DNA from: Sphingomonadales bacterium
Lineage (GTDB): Bacteria; Pseudomonadota; Alphaproteobacteria; Sphingomonadales; Sphingomonadaceae
Length of the DNA: 13,519 nucleotides
NCBI GenBank assembly: GCA_013298745.1
Contig: JAAFIT010000020.1
Location: 1-13,519 of the forward strand
Direction: 5' to 3'
The position numbers and the translations under genes were made by a program. Numbering within the stretch: position 1 is the first letter of the stretch; every line of letters starts with the position of its first letter. The notes below the pieces were generated by a model that made no database searches, had not been told where the DNA came from, and saw only the letters and a program-made list of their open reading frames with translations. This document shows positions 1 through 6,427 of the stretch, piece after piece.

Positions 1-16
1 GGCGATGCGCTGACCG

Positions 17-3000
17 GTGATTGATCTCCGCCGCTTTGCTGCTGCCACCATCCCGCTGACGCTGGCGCGTTGTGCGTCGGGGTTTCTGCCCTGGCTGATG
101 GCTGACGCCGCGCGGGCTGCGAGTGGTCGCGCCGTGTTCATTGCGGCAGACGATGCATCGGCACGCGCGCTGGCCGAAGCGGCGACCTATTTTGCGCCTG
201 AAATCGAGGTCATTACTCTCCCCGCCTGGGATTGCCTGCCCTATGATCGCGCCTCGCCGGGGCTGCGTGTGGCAGCCGAGCGGCTTGCGGCCCTTTCGGC
301 ACTGGAGGCGACGCCCAAGGGCGCGCAGCTGGTTGTCACAACCATCAATGCCGTCACCCAGCGCACCCTGCCGCCGGCGCGGGTCGCGGCGCTGACCGCG
401 CGGATTACCGCCGGCACCCGCACCGACCGCGATGCATTGGTGAAGAAACTCGCCGCCAACGGCTTTGTCCGCGTCGATACGGTGGTGGAAGCCGGCGAGT
501 ATGCGGTGCGCGGATCGCTGCTCGATCTGATGCCAGCGGGGCTCGATCACGCCCTGCGGCTCGATTTCTTCGGCGATGAAGTCGAAACGCTGCGCAAGTT
601 CGATCCGGCGACGCAGCGGACGCTCGGCAATGCCGACGGCTTTACCCTGCTCCCGGTCAGCGAAGTGCTGCTCGATGAAGCGCGCATCCGCAATTTCCGC
701 ACTGGCTATCTCGAACGCTTCGGCGCCGCCGCCACAGGCGACCCGCTTTATGAAGCAGTCAGCGATGGCCGCAGGCTTGCGGGAATGGAACATTGGCTGC
801 CGCTGTTCGAACCCGAACTCGGGACAGTGTTCGATTATCTTGGTCCCAACGCGGTGATCGTCCGAGAGGCCGGTGCCGACAAGGCGGCAGAAGACCGGTT
901 TGCCGCGATTGCCGATTATCATGACAATCGCACCGCTGCCCTGTCGGGCAAGAAGGGCAGCTATCGGCCGCTGCCGGCGCACGCGCTGTATCTGGCGCCG
1001 GCCGAATGGTCGGCGCTGCTCAAGGCGCGCGCCGTTCACCTCGCCAGCCCGCATGCCGTGCCCGATGGCACGCTCAATGCCATCGATTGCGACGCCGACG
1101 GGCCGCGCGATTTTGCTCCCGAACGCATCGCCCAGGCTGCCGGCGGCACACCGGTCTATGGCGCGATCAAGGATTATATCGAGACACGGCGGCGCGCAGG
1201 CGACCGCATCGTGCTGGCCAGCTATTCGAACGGCGCCCGCGAGCGGTTGAAGGGCCTGCTTGCCGACGAAGGCATCACCGGCATGGCCGAGGCCGATAGC
1301 TGGCAGGAAGCGCTCGGCAAGACTGCCAAGGGGGCCGTGGCGCTGACCGTCGTGCCGCTGGAGCATGGCTTTACCCGCGTCGAGCCCAAATCTTCGCTGC
1401 TGGTGCTGACCGAACAGGACATGCTCGGCGACCGGCTGGTGCGGCGCAAGCGCTCGGCCCGCAAGGCCGATGCGTTCATGGCCGAACTGGCGATGCTGAC
1501 GCCGGGCGACCTGCTGGTTCACCGCGAGCATGGCATCGGCCGCTATGAAGGACTGGTCGCCATCGAGATCGCCCGGCGGCCGCATGATTGCGTTGCGCTG
1601 AGCTATGACGGCGGCAGCAAGCTCTATGTGCCGGTCGAGAACATCGATGTCCTCTCCCGCTATGGCAGCGAAAGCGAAGGCATAGCGCTCGACAAGCTGG
1701 GCGGTGTCGCCTGGGCGGCTCGCCGCGGGCGGATGAAGGATCGCATCCGCGAGATTGCCGGCGAATTACTAAAGACCGCGGCCGAGCGGGCCCTGCGCGA
1801 AGCCGAGCCGGCGATTGTCGATCCCCATGGCTATGCCGCCTTTGCCGACAAATTTCCCTATGTCGAAACCGACGACCAGTTGCGCGCCATCGACGATGTG
1901 CTCGGCGATCTTGCCTCGGGCCGCCCGATGGACCGCCTCGTCTGCGGCGATGTCGGCTTCGGCAAGACCGAAGTCGCGCTGCGTGCTGCCTATGCCGCCG
2001 CACTTTCCGGGATGCAGGTGGCGGTGGTGTGCCCGACGACCCTCCTCGCCCGCCAGCACTTCGCCGGCTTTACCGAGCGTTTTGCCGGGCTGCCGATCGA
2101 GGTCCGGCACTTGTCGCGCCTTGTCACCACCAATGATGCCAAGGCGACGCGCGAAGGGCTCGGCGATGGCACCGTTGATATCGTTGTCGGCACCCACGCC
2201 ATCCTCGCCAAATCGGTCGAATTCAAGCGGCTCGGGCTGGTGATCGTCGATGAGGAACAGCGCTTCGGCGTCGTCCACAAGGAACGGCTGAAGGCGCTCA
2301 AGGCCGATGTCCATGTGCTGACTCTCACTGCCACGCCGATCCCGCGCACGCTGCAGATGGCGCTGACGGGCCTTAGGGAAATGTCGATCATCGCCACCCC
2401 GCCGGTCGATCGCCTCGCCGTGCGCACCTATGTCATGCCGTTCGACGAGGTCGTGCTGCGCGAGGCGTTGCTGCGCGAACATTATCGCGGCGGGCAGAGT
2501 TTCTTCGTTGTGCCACGCATCGCCGACCTCGCCGATATCGAGCAGTTCATCCGCGAACAGGTGCCGGAAGTGAAGCCGGTGACGGCGCACGGCCAGATGT
2601 CGCCAACCGAAGTCGAAGAGCGCATGAGTGCCTTTTACGACAAGCGCTATGACGTGCTGCTGTCCACCACGATCATCGAATCGGGGCTCGATATCCCATC
2701 CGCCAACACGCTGATCGTCCACCGGGCGGATCGCTTCGGCCTTGCCCAGCTTTACCAGATTCGCGGCCGCGTCGGGCGCGCCAAGACCCGTGCATATGCC
2801 TATCTGACGACACCGGCCGATCAAAGCATCACCGAAGGCGCCGAGAAACGCCTGCAAGTGCTGTCAGCGCTCGACACGCTCGGCGCCGGTTTCCAGCTTG
2901 CCAGCCATGATCTCGATCAGCGCGGCGCCGGCAATCTGCTCGGCGACGAACAATCGGGGCATATCAAGGAGATCGGCTTCGAGCTTTACCAATCGATGCT

Positions 3001-3607
3001 CGAAGAAGCGATCCTCGAGGCCCAGGCGACGGCAAAGGGCGTGAAGCCGCCCGCCGAAGCCTTCTCACCGCAAATCACCGCCGAAGTGCCGATCCTCATC
3101 CCCGAGGATTATGTGCCGGATCTCAACGTCCGCATGGCGCTCTATCGCCGCCTCAACGAGATGCAGGGCCGCCAGGATATCGATGGCTTTGCCGCCGAGA
3201 TGATCGATCGCTTCGGGCCACTGCCACTCGAAGCCTCCAATCTGCTCGCCATCATCGAAATCAAGCTCGCCTGCCTCGGCGCAGGTGTTGCCAAGCTCGA
3301 AGCCGGGCCGAAGGGCGGCCTTATCACCTTCCAGAACGACAGTTTCGCCAACCCAGAAGGCCTGCTCGCCTGGCTTGAACGCCTCGGCCCGCGCGCGAAA
3401 ATGCGGCCCGACAACAAGCTGTTCATCGCCGCTGACTGGGCGAGCGACCACCCACGATTGAAGGGCGCGCTGCAACTGGCGACGACCCTGGCCAAGCTGG
3501 CATCGGGCGCGACGCTGAAGCCAGTTGTCCCCAAGGCGCCAGCACCGCCCGCCAAGCCACTCCCGCCGCGGCCCAGCGTTTTCAAAGCGAAGGTCAAAGG
3601 CCGGTGA
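17..3607 (+). CDS. mfd: Mfd, transcription-repair coupling factor (TRCF)
   Basis: Mfd is a DNA translocase that displaces RNA polymerase stalled at lesions and recruits UvrA for nucleotide excision repair. The 1196-residue product matches full-length Mfd (E. coli about 1150). The N-terminal UvrB-like module shows the GEYAVRG stretch and LDFFGDE; R165, R181 and F185 fall at the residue numbers I recall for the UvrA-contacting residues of E. coli Mfd. An RNAP-interaction region follows (PGDLLVHREHGIGRYEG from about 496, KLYVPV near 535-540). The SF2 motor has Walker A GDVGFGKT (644-651), DEEQ (745-748), TATP (771-774), the IIESG motif (886-890) and QIRGRVGR (914-921). A C-terminal TRCF/D7 domain and a Pro/Lys-rich tail close the protein. 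The GTG start at 17 fits the expected Mfd N-terminus, but only 16 bases precede it, so promoter and upstream neighbour are not visible. The stop overlaps the next start by 4 bases (GTGA). Confidence 0.97.
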   Translation: MIDLRRFAAATIPLTLARCASGFLPWLMADAARAASGRAVFIAADDASARALAEAATYFAPEIEVITLPAWDCLPYDRASPGLRVAAERLAALSALEATPKGAQLVVTTINAVTQRTLPPARVAALTARITAGTRTDRDALVKKLAANGFVRVDTVVEAGEYAVRGSLLDLMPAGLDHALRLDFFGDEVETLRKFDPATQRTLGNADGFTLLPVSEVLLDEARIRNFRTGYLERFGAAATGDPLYEAVSDGRRLAGMEHWLPLFEPELGTVFDYLGPNAVIVREAGADKAAEDRFAAIADYHDNRTAALSGKKGSYRPLPAHALYLAPAEWSALLKARAVHLASPHAVPDGTLNAIDCDADGPRDFAPERIAQAAGGTPVYGAIKDYIETRRRAGDRIVLASYSNGARERLKGLLADEGITGMAEADSWQEALGKTAKGAVALTVVPLEHGFTRVEPKSSLLVLTEQDMLGDRLVRRKRSARKADAFMAELAMLTPGDLLVHREHGIGRYEGLVAIEIARRPHDCVALSYDGGSKLYVPVENIDVLSRYGSESEGIALDKLGGVAWAARRGRMKDRIREIAGELLKTAAERALREAEPAIVDPHGYAAFADKFPYVETDDQLRAIDDVLGDLASGRPMDRLVCGDVGFGKTEVALRAAYAAALSGMQVAVVCPTTLLARQHFAGFTERFAGLPIEVRHLSRLVTTNDAKATREGLGDGTVDIVVGTHAILAKSVEFKRLGLVIVDEEQRFGVVHKERLKALKADVHVLTLTATPIPRTLQMALTGLREMSIIATPPVDRLAVRTYVMPFDEVVLREALLREHYRGGQSFFVVPRIADLADIEQFIREQVPEVKPVTAHGQMSPTEVEERMSAFYDKRYDVLLSTTIIESGLDIPSANTLIVHRADRFGLAQLYQIRGRVGRAKTRAYAYLTTPADQSITEGAEKRLQVLSALDTLGAGFQLASHDLDQRGAGNLLGDEQSGHIKEIGFELYQSMLEEAILEAQATAKGVKPPAEAFSPQITAEVPILIPEDYVPDLNVRMALYRRLNEMQGRQDIDGFAAEMIDRFGPLPLEASNLLAIIEIKLACLGAGVAKLEAGPKGGLITFQNDSFANPEGLLAWLERLGPRAKMRPDNKLFIAADWASDHPRLKGALQLATTLAKLASGATLKPVVPKAPAPPAKPLPPRPSVFKAKVKGR
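3589..3593 (+). promoter_or_regulatory. Ribosome binding site for the barrel gene
   Basis: GAAGG lies inside the mfd 3' end, 10 bases before the GTG at 3604, with a second AAAGG closer in (3597-3600 region). It supports initiation at the GTG that overlaps the mfd stop. Confidence 0.45.
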
Positions 3608-4725
3608 AGCGCGCGGTCAGCGTTGGCCCGGCGTTGCTGATCGCGATGCTGCCGTTGGCACCGCTGCACGCCGACCCGACCGATGACGAGCTTGATCCGA
3701 TCGTCGAGAAGGCTGCACTCGCCGCGCGCGCGACCAGCCGCCTGATCGTGCCGGTGCCGCTCGCCGGACCACAGATCGGCGCAGGTCTCGCCATTGGCGC
3801 TGTGTGGTTCTATTCGCCACGCGGCTCCGAACGGCCGTGGACGACCGGTGTCGCCGGGCTCGCCTCGTCGAACGGCAGCTGGGGCGTCGGTGGCCAGCAC
3901 AGCATGACGCTGGGCGGCAATCGTTACCGCGTCGATATCACCGCCGCCTATGGCCAGTTCAACACCCAGTTCTTTGGAGTCGGCAGCGAGGCAGGACAAA
4001 CGAACGAAAGCATCGGCATCACCCAGACGCCGCTGCTGTTTCAGGGGCAGGCGACGATGCGCGTCGCGAACAATCTGTTTGTCGGCCCGCGCCTGCGCTA
4101 TCTCGACATGCAGACCGTGGTGCGCGACCCGGAATCGGTGCCACCAGACTTCGACATTTCGGACATCGAGGAGGAACGCCACATCGTCGCCATTGGTCCG
4201 GTGGTGAATTTTGACCATACCGACGGCAGCCTCAATCCGCGCAGCGGCACCAAGATCAACGGTCAGTGGCTGTTCTCGCTTACTGCGCTCGGCAGCAGCG
4301 CCGATTACAACAAGGCCAATCTGACCATCAATCACTACGTCGATGTCGACGACAAGACTGTGGTCGGCTTTCGCGGTTCGCTATGTGCGGCCAGCACCGA
4401 CGCGCCATTCTTCGATCTGTGCCTGTTTGGCAGCTCGGCCAATTTGCGTGGGTATCCCAATGGCCAGTTCCGCGATCGCGCCAGTTGGGCTGTCCAGACC
4501 GAGTGGCGCCGGCATCTCGGTGGCCGCTGGGGCGTGGTCGCCTTCGCCGGTCTTGGCGGCGTGGCGCCCAGCCTTGGCGACATCGGAGACTCAACCCTGT
4601 TGCCGGCCGCCGGCGGCGGCGTGCGCTTCGAAGTCTCGAGCGAATATCGCGTCAACGTCCGTGTCGATGGCGCCGTCGGCCGCAACAGCCAGGCGCTCTA
4701 TCTTTCGCTCGGCGAGGCCTTTTAG
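3604..4725 (+). CDS. Omp85-type outer membrane beta-barrel protein without POTRA domains (BamA/TamA-like surface antigen family)
   Basis: The 373-residue product begins with a signal peptide: basic MKR, a hydrophobic run to about residue 20, and a likely cut after LHA (about residue 23). The rest resembles an Omp85 barrel. It has alternating polar/hydrophobic strands, a FDHTDGSLNPRSG turn, the LRGY motif (281-284) of the barrel-plugging Omp85 loop followed by NGQFRDR, a late WRRHLGGRWGVVAFAG strand pair, and a final phenylalanine (LGEAF) as expected of a BAM-recognised beta-signal. There is no room for POTRA domains: only about 20 residues lie between the cut site and the first predicted strand. 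It is therefore not BamA or TamA themselves, and substrate and role are unknown. Two cysteines (C261, C273) precede the LRGY loop. The GTG start overlaps the mfd stop by 4 bases, implying co-translation with mfd. The gene converges on hflX and shares 4 bases with it. Confidence 0.85.
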   Translation: MKRAVSVGPALLIAMLPLAPLHADPTDDELDPIVEKAALAARATSRLIVPVPLAGPQIGAGLAIGAVWFYSPRGSERPWTTGVAGLASSNGSWGVGGQHSMTLGGNRYRVDITAAYGQFNTQFFGVGSEAGQTNESIGITQTPLLFQGQATMRVANNLFVGPRLRYLDMQTVVRDPESVPPDFDISDIEEERHIVAIGPVVNFDHTDGSLNPRSGTKINGQWLFSLTALGSSADYNKANLTINHYVDVDDKTVVGFRGSLCAASTDAPFFDLCLFGSSANLRGYPNGQFRDRASWAVQTEWRRHLGGRWGVVAFAGLGGVAPSLGDIGDSTLLPAAGGGVRFEVSSEYRVNVRVDGAVGRNSQALYLSLGEAF

Positions 4726-4731
4726 AGCGCC
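4692..4731. terminator. Perfect 9-bp inverted repeat over the convergent stop codons, candidate bidirectional terminator
   Basis: GGCGCTCTA (4692-4700) is the exact reverse complement of TAGAGCGCC (4723-4731), with a 22-base loop. The right arm includes the barrel gene's TAG stop and most of the hflX stop. Because both converging genes end here, the hairpin would form at the 3' end of either transcript. No U-run follows the stem on either strand, so this is not a canonical intrinsic terminator; it could pause polymerase or protect 3' ends. The repeat is directly visible; its function is inference. Confidence 0.4.
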
Positions 4732-6041
4732 GCAAAGCGCGCATGGTCGACGTCGCTCAGCCGCACCTGCAATGCCACGCCATCGCTATCATAGGTTTGT
4801 GCGATGACGTCGCCATGCTCGTGCAGCCAGGCCATGCGGCGACCATCGCTGCTGGCGAGGCGGATGTCATGAATATGGGATCCGGCGCGCAAAAGGATGT
4901 CCATCTGGTCGCGCAGCGCTTCGATCCCCTCGCCGGTCAGCGCTGAAACCGCTACGGCATCCTCTCCAGCGCGCTCGGCGAGCGCTGCCCGCGCGTCCGG
5001 GTCCATCGCATCGACCTTGTTGTAGACGGTCAGCATGGGCACGCGCTTCAGTTCATCGGCAAGGCCAAGCCCGCTCAGCACATTGGCGACATCCTGTGCC
5101 TGCGCGTCGCTATCGGGGTGCGAGATATCGCGGACATGGACGATGAGATCGGCTTCGATGACCTCTTCGAGTGTCGCACGGAACGCCGCCACCAACTGCG
5201 TCGGCAGGTCAGACACGAAACCAACCGTGTCGGACAGCACCACCTTGTCATGCCCCGGCAGCTTGATGGCCCGCATGGTGGGATCAAGCGTCGCGAACAG
5301 CAAGTCCTCGGCGCGCACTTCGGCGCCGGTCAACCGGTTGAACAACGTCGATTTTCCGGCGTTGGTATAACCGACGAGCGCCACGACTGGCCATGGCGCC
5401 TTCTGGCGCTGGCGGCGGTGCAGCCCGCGTGTGCGGCGAACATCCTCAAGCTCGGTCTTCAGCCGCACGATCCGGTCGCGGATCAACCGCCTGTCGGCCT
5501 CGATCTGGCTTTCACCAGGACCGCCGAGAAAGCCGAAGCCCCCGCGCTGCCGTTCAAGGTGGGTCCAGGAGCGCACCAGCCGGCTGGCCTGATATTGCAG
5601 ATGCGCGAGTTCGACCTGCAACGTGCCTTCGCGGGTCGATGCGCGTTCGCCGAAGATTTCAAGGATGAGCCCGGTGCGATCGATCACCTTGGCCTTCAGG
5701 TCACGCTCGAGGTTGCGCTGCTGAATGGGCGTGACAGCACCGTCGATGATGACCACTTCCGCGCCATGCGCCGCAACGGCGGCGGCCACACGTTCGATCT
5801 GACCCTTGCCGAACAGGCTCGACGCGCTGGTCGTGCGCAACTTGATGATTTCGGAGTGGACGACATCAAGGGCGATCGCCTTGGCGAGACCTTCGGCTTC
5901 CGCCAGTCGCGCTTCGGGCGCGCGCAGTGAAGGCGCGGCGCCCTTGCCTTCGCGGACCGGCAGCACGACGACCGCCGGCGCGCCAAAGCGCACCCCGCGG
6001 CTTTCATCCCATGTTTCAAATCCCGTTGCGGGAACGCTCAA
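4722..6041 (-). CDS. hflX: HflX, ribosome-associated GTPase
   Basis: HflX is an Obg-superfamily GTPase that binds the 50S subunit and splits stalled or hibernating ribosomes. The 439-residue product (E. coli 426) has the HflX N-terminal nucleotide-binding domain, the HflX signature [13 protein letters not shown] (about 173-185), a basic coiled helix (about 186-214), then the G domain. G1 is GYTNAGKST (224-232), a [10 protein letters not shown] switch I is near 246-255, G3 is DTVGF (271-275), G4 is NKVD (341-344) and the G5 region is SALTG (366-370). I chose the TTG start at 6041 because it overlaps the hfq TGA (TTGA) and GGAAGG lies 9 bases upstream; there is no in-frame ATG near the expected N-terminus. 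The next possible start is a GTG at codon 17, which is less likely. The gene is translationally coupled to hfq, as is common in proteobacteria, and its stop overlaps the convergent barrel gene. Confidence 0.95.
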   Translation of the reverse strand: MSVPATGFETWDESRGVRFGAPAVVVLPVREGKGAAPSLRAPEARLAEAEGLAKAIALDVVHSEIIKLRTTSASSLFGKGQIERVAAAVAAHGAEVVIIDGAVTPIQQRNLERDLKAKVIDRTGLILEIFGERASTREGTLQVELAHLQYQASRLVRSWTHLERQRGGFGFLGGPGESQIEADRRLIRDRIVRLKTELEDVRRTRGLHRRQRQKAPWPVVALVGYTNAGKSTLFNRLTGAEVRAEDLLFATLDPTMRAIKLPGHDKVVLSDTVGFVSDLPTQLVAAFRATLEEVIEADLIVHVRDISHPDSDAQAQDVANVLSGLGLADELKRVPMLTVYNKVDAMDPDARAALAERAGEDAVAVSALTGEGIEALRDQMDILLRAGSHIHDIRLASSDGRRMAWLHEHGDVIAQTYDSDGVALQVRLSDVDHARFAAL

Positions 6042-6280
6042 TCGTCGTCGCCTTCCGCTTCGAACATCGGCACGGGCGATGCCGGCATAACCGTCGAAAT
6101 GGCGTGCTTATAGACAAGCTGAGAATGGCCATCGCGGCGCAGCAGCACCGAAAAATTGTCGAACCAGGTGATGATGCCCTGCAATTTGACGCCATTCACA
6201 AGGAACATCGTCACCGGCGTCTTCGTCTTGCGCACGGCATTGAGGAACACATCCTGGAGGCTGTTGGGTTTGTCGGCCAT
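6038..6280 (-). CDS. hfq: Hfq, RNA chaperone (Sm-like hexamer)
   Basis: Hfq is the ring-forming RNA chaperone for sRNA-mRNA pairing and turnover. With the ATG at 6280 the product is 80 residues: [10 protein letters not shown], an Sm1 region ([21 protein letters not shown]) and Sm2 with YKHAIST (57-63). Proximal-face residues Q9, F43 and the YKH triad are in place. The lateral rim reads RKTK (17-20) rather than the RRER of E. coli, so it is less arginine-rich. The tail after the Sm fold is about 15 residues and ends acidic (EAEGDDD). A longer in-frame reading exists from ATG 6358 (106 residues), with another ATG at 6301. I prefer 6280 because MADKP.SLQD is the conserved Hfq N-terminus and AGGA lies 11 bases upstream. 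The stop overlaps the hflX start by 4 bases. Confidence 0.95.
   Translation of the reverse strand: MADKPNSLQDVFLNAVRKTKTPVTMFLVNGVKLQGIITWFDNFSVLLRRDGHSQLVYKHAISTVMPASPVPMFEAEGDDD
6051..6056 (-). promoter_or_regulatory. Shine-Dalgarno for the hflX TTG start
   Basis: On the minus strand this reads GGAAGG, inside the last codons of hfq, 9 bases before the TTG at 6041. It is the best ribosome binding site in the window and is what decides the non-ATG start of hflX. Confidence 0.6.
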
Positions 6281-6291
6281 GGTATGAAGTT

Positions 6292-6295
6292 TCCT
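6292..6295 (-). promoter_or_regulatory. Ribosome binding site for hfq
   Basis: AGGA on the minus strand, 11 bases before the ATG at 6280. The spacing is slightly long, but it is similar to that of the ntrX site. It supports the 80-residue Hfq over the in-frame longer readings. Confidence 0.4.
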
Positions 6296-6303
6296 GGTCA
6301 TTT

Positions 6304-6323
6304 CACCGTATCCGAGAACGGTG
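6304..6323 (-). promoter_or_regulatory. Inverted repeat in the hfq 5' leader
   Basis: CACCGT and ACGGTG form a perfect 6-bp stem with an 8-base loop. The stem ends 23 bases before the hfq start codon and just before the AGGA. A second perfect 6-bp repeat (GCAGCG at 6349-6354 with CGCTGC at 6367-6372, 12-base loop) sits near the predicted transcript start. Hfq autoregulation through its own leader is known in enterobacteria; a similar role here is speculative. Confidence 0.3.
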
Positions 6324-6376
6324 TCCGCCTCGTTGCCCGGCGCCGGCAGCAGCGCCATCCCGGCACCGCTGCGCCC

Positions 6377-6405
6377 AAGATAGGGTGCGCGCCGGTGTTT
6401 CTCAA
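6377..6405 (-). promoter_or_regulatory. hfq: Candidate sigma70-type promoter for hfq-hflX
   Basis: On the minus strand, TTGAGA (6405-6400, 5 of 6 matches to the -35 consensus) is separated by exactly 17 bases from TATCTT (6382-6377, 4 of 6 matches to the -10). It lies just downstream of the ntrX stop, the expected place for an internal promoter. Transcription would start near 6370 and give a leader of about 90 bases before the hfq ATG. This is seen by eye only; there is no experimental support. Confidence 0.5.
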
Positions 6406-6427
6406 TCCCGTTTGCGCCGCCTCGGCG

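Noticed and set aside
1-16. Tail of a gene upstream of mfd (sdhE is a common neighbour)
   Set aside because: All three frames reach a TGA (11-13, 18-20, 22-24), so no frame can be chosen and too few codons are present to recognise a protein.
1769-2857. 362-codon open frame antisense to mfd
   Set aside because: It lies fully opposite a well-supported gene, has no recognisable domain, and reflects GC-rich codon bias leaving few stops in the opposite frame.
3142-4335. 397-codon antisense open frame across the mfd/barrel junction
   Set aside because: It crosses two genuine genes, is low-complexity and Arg/Ala-rich without a family signature, and is best explained as a compositional shadow.
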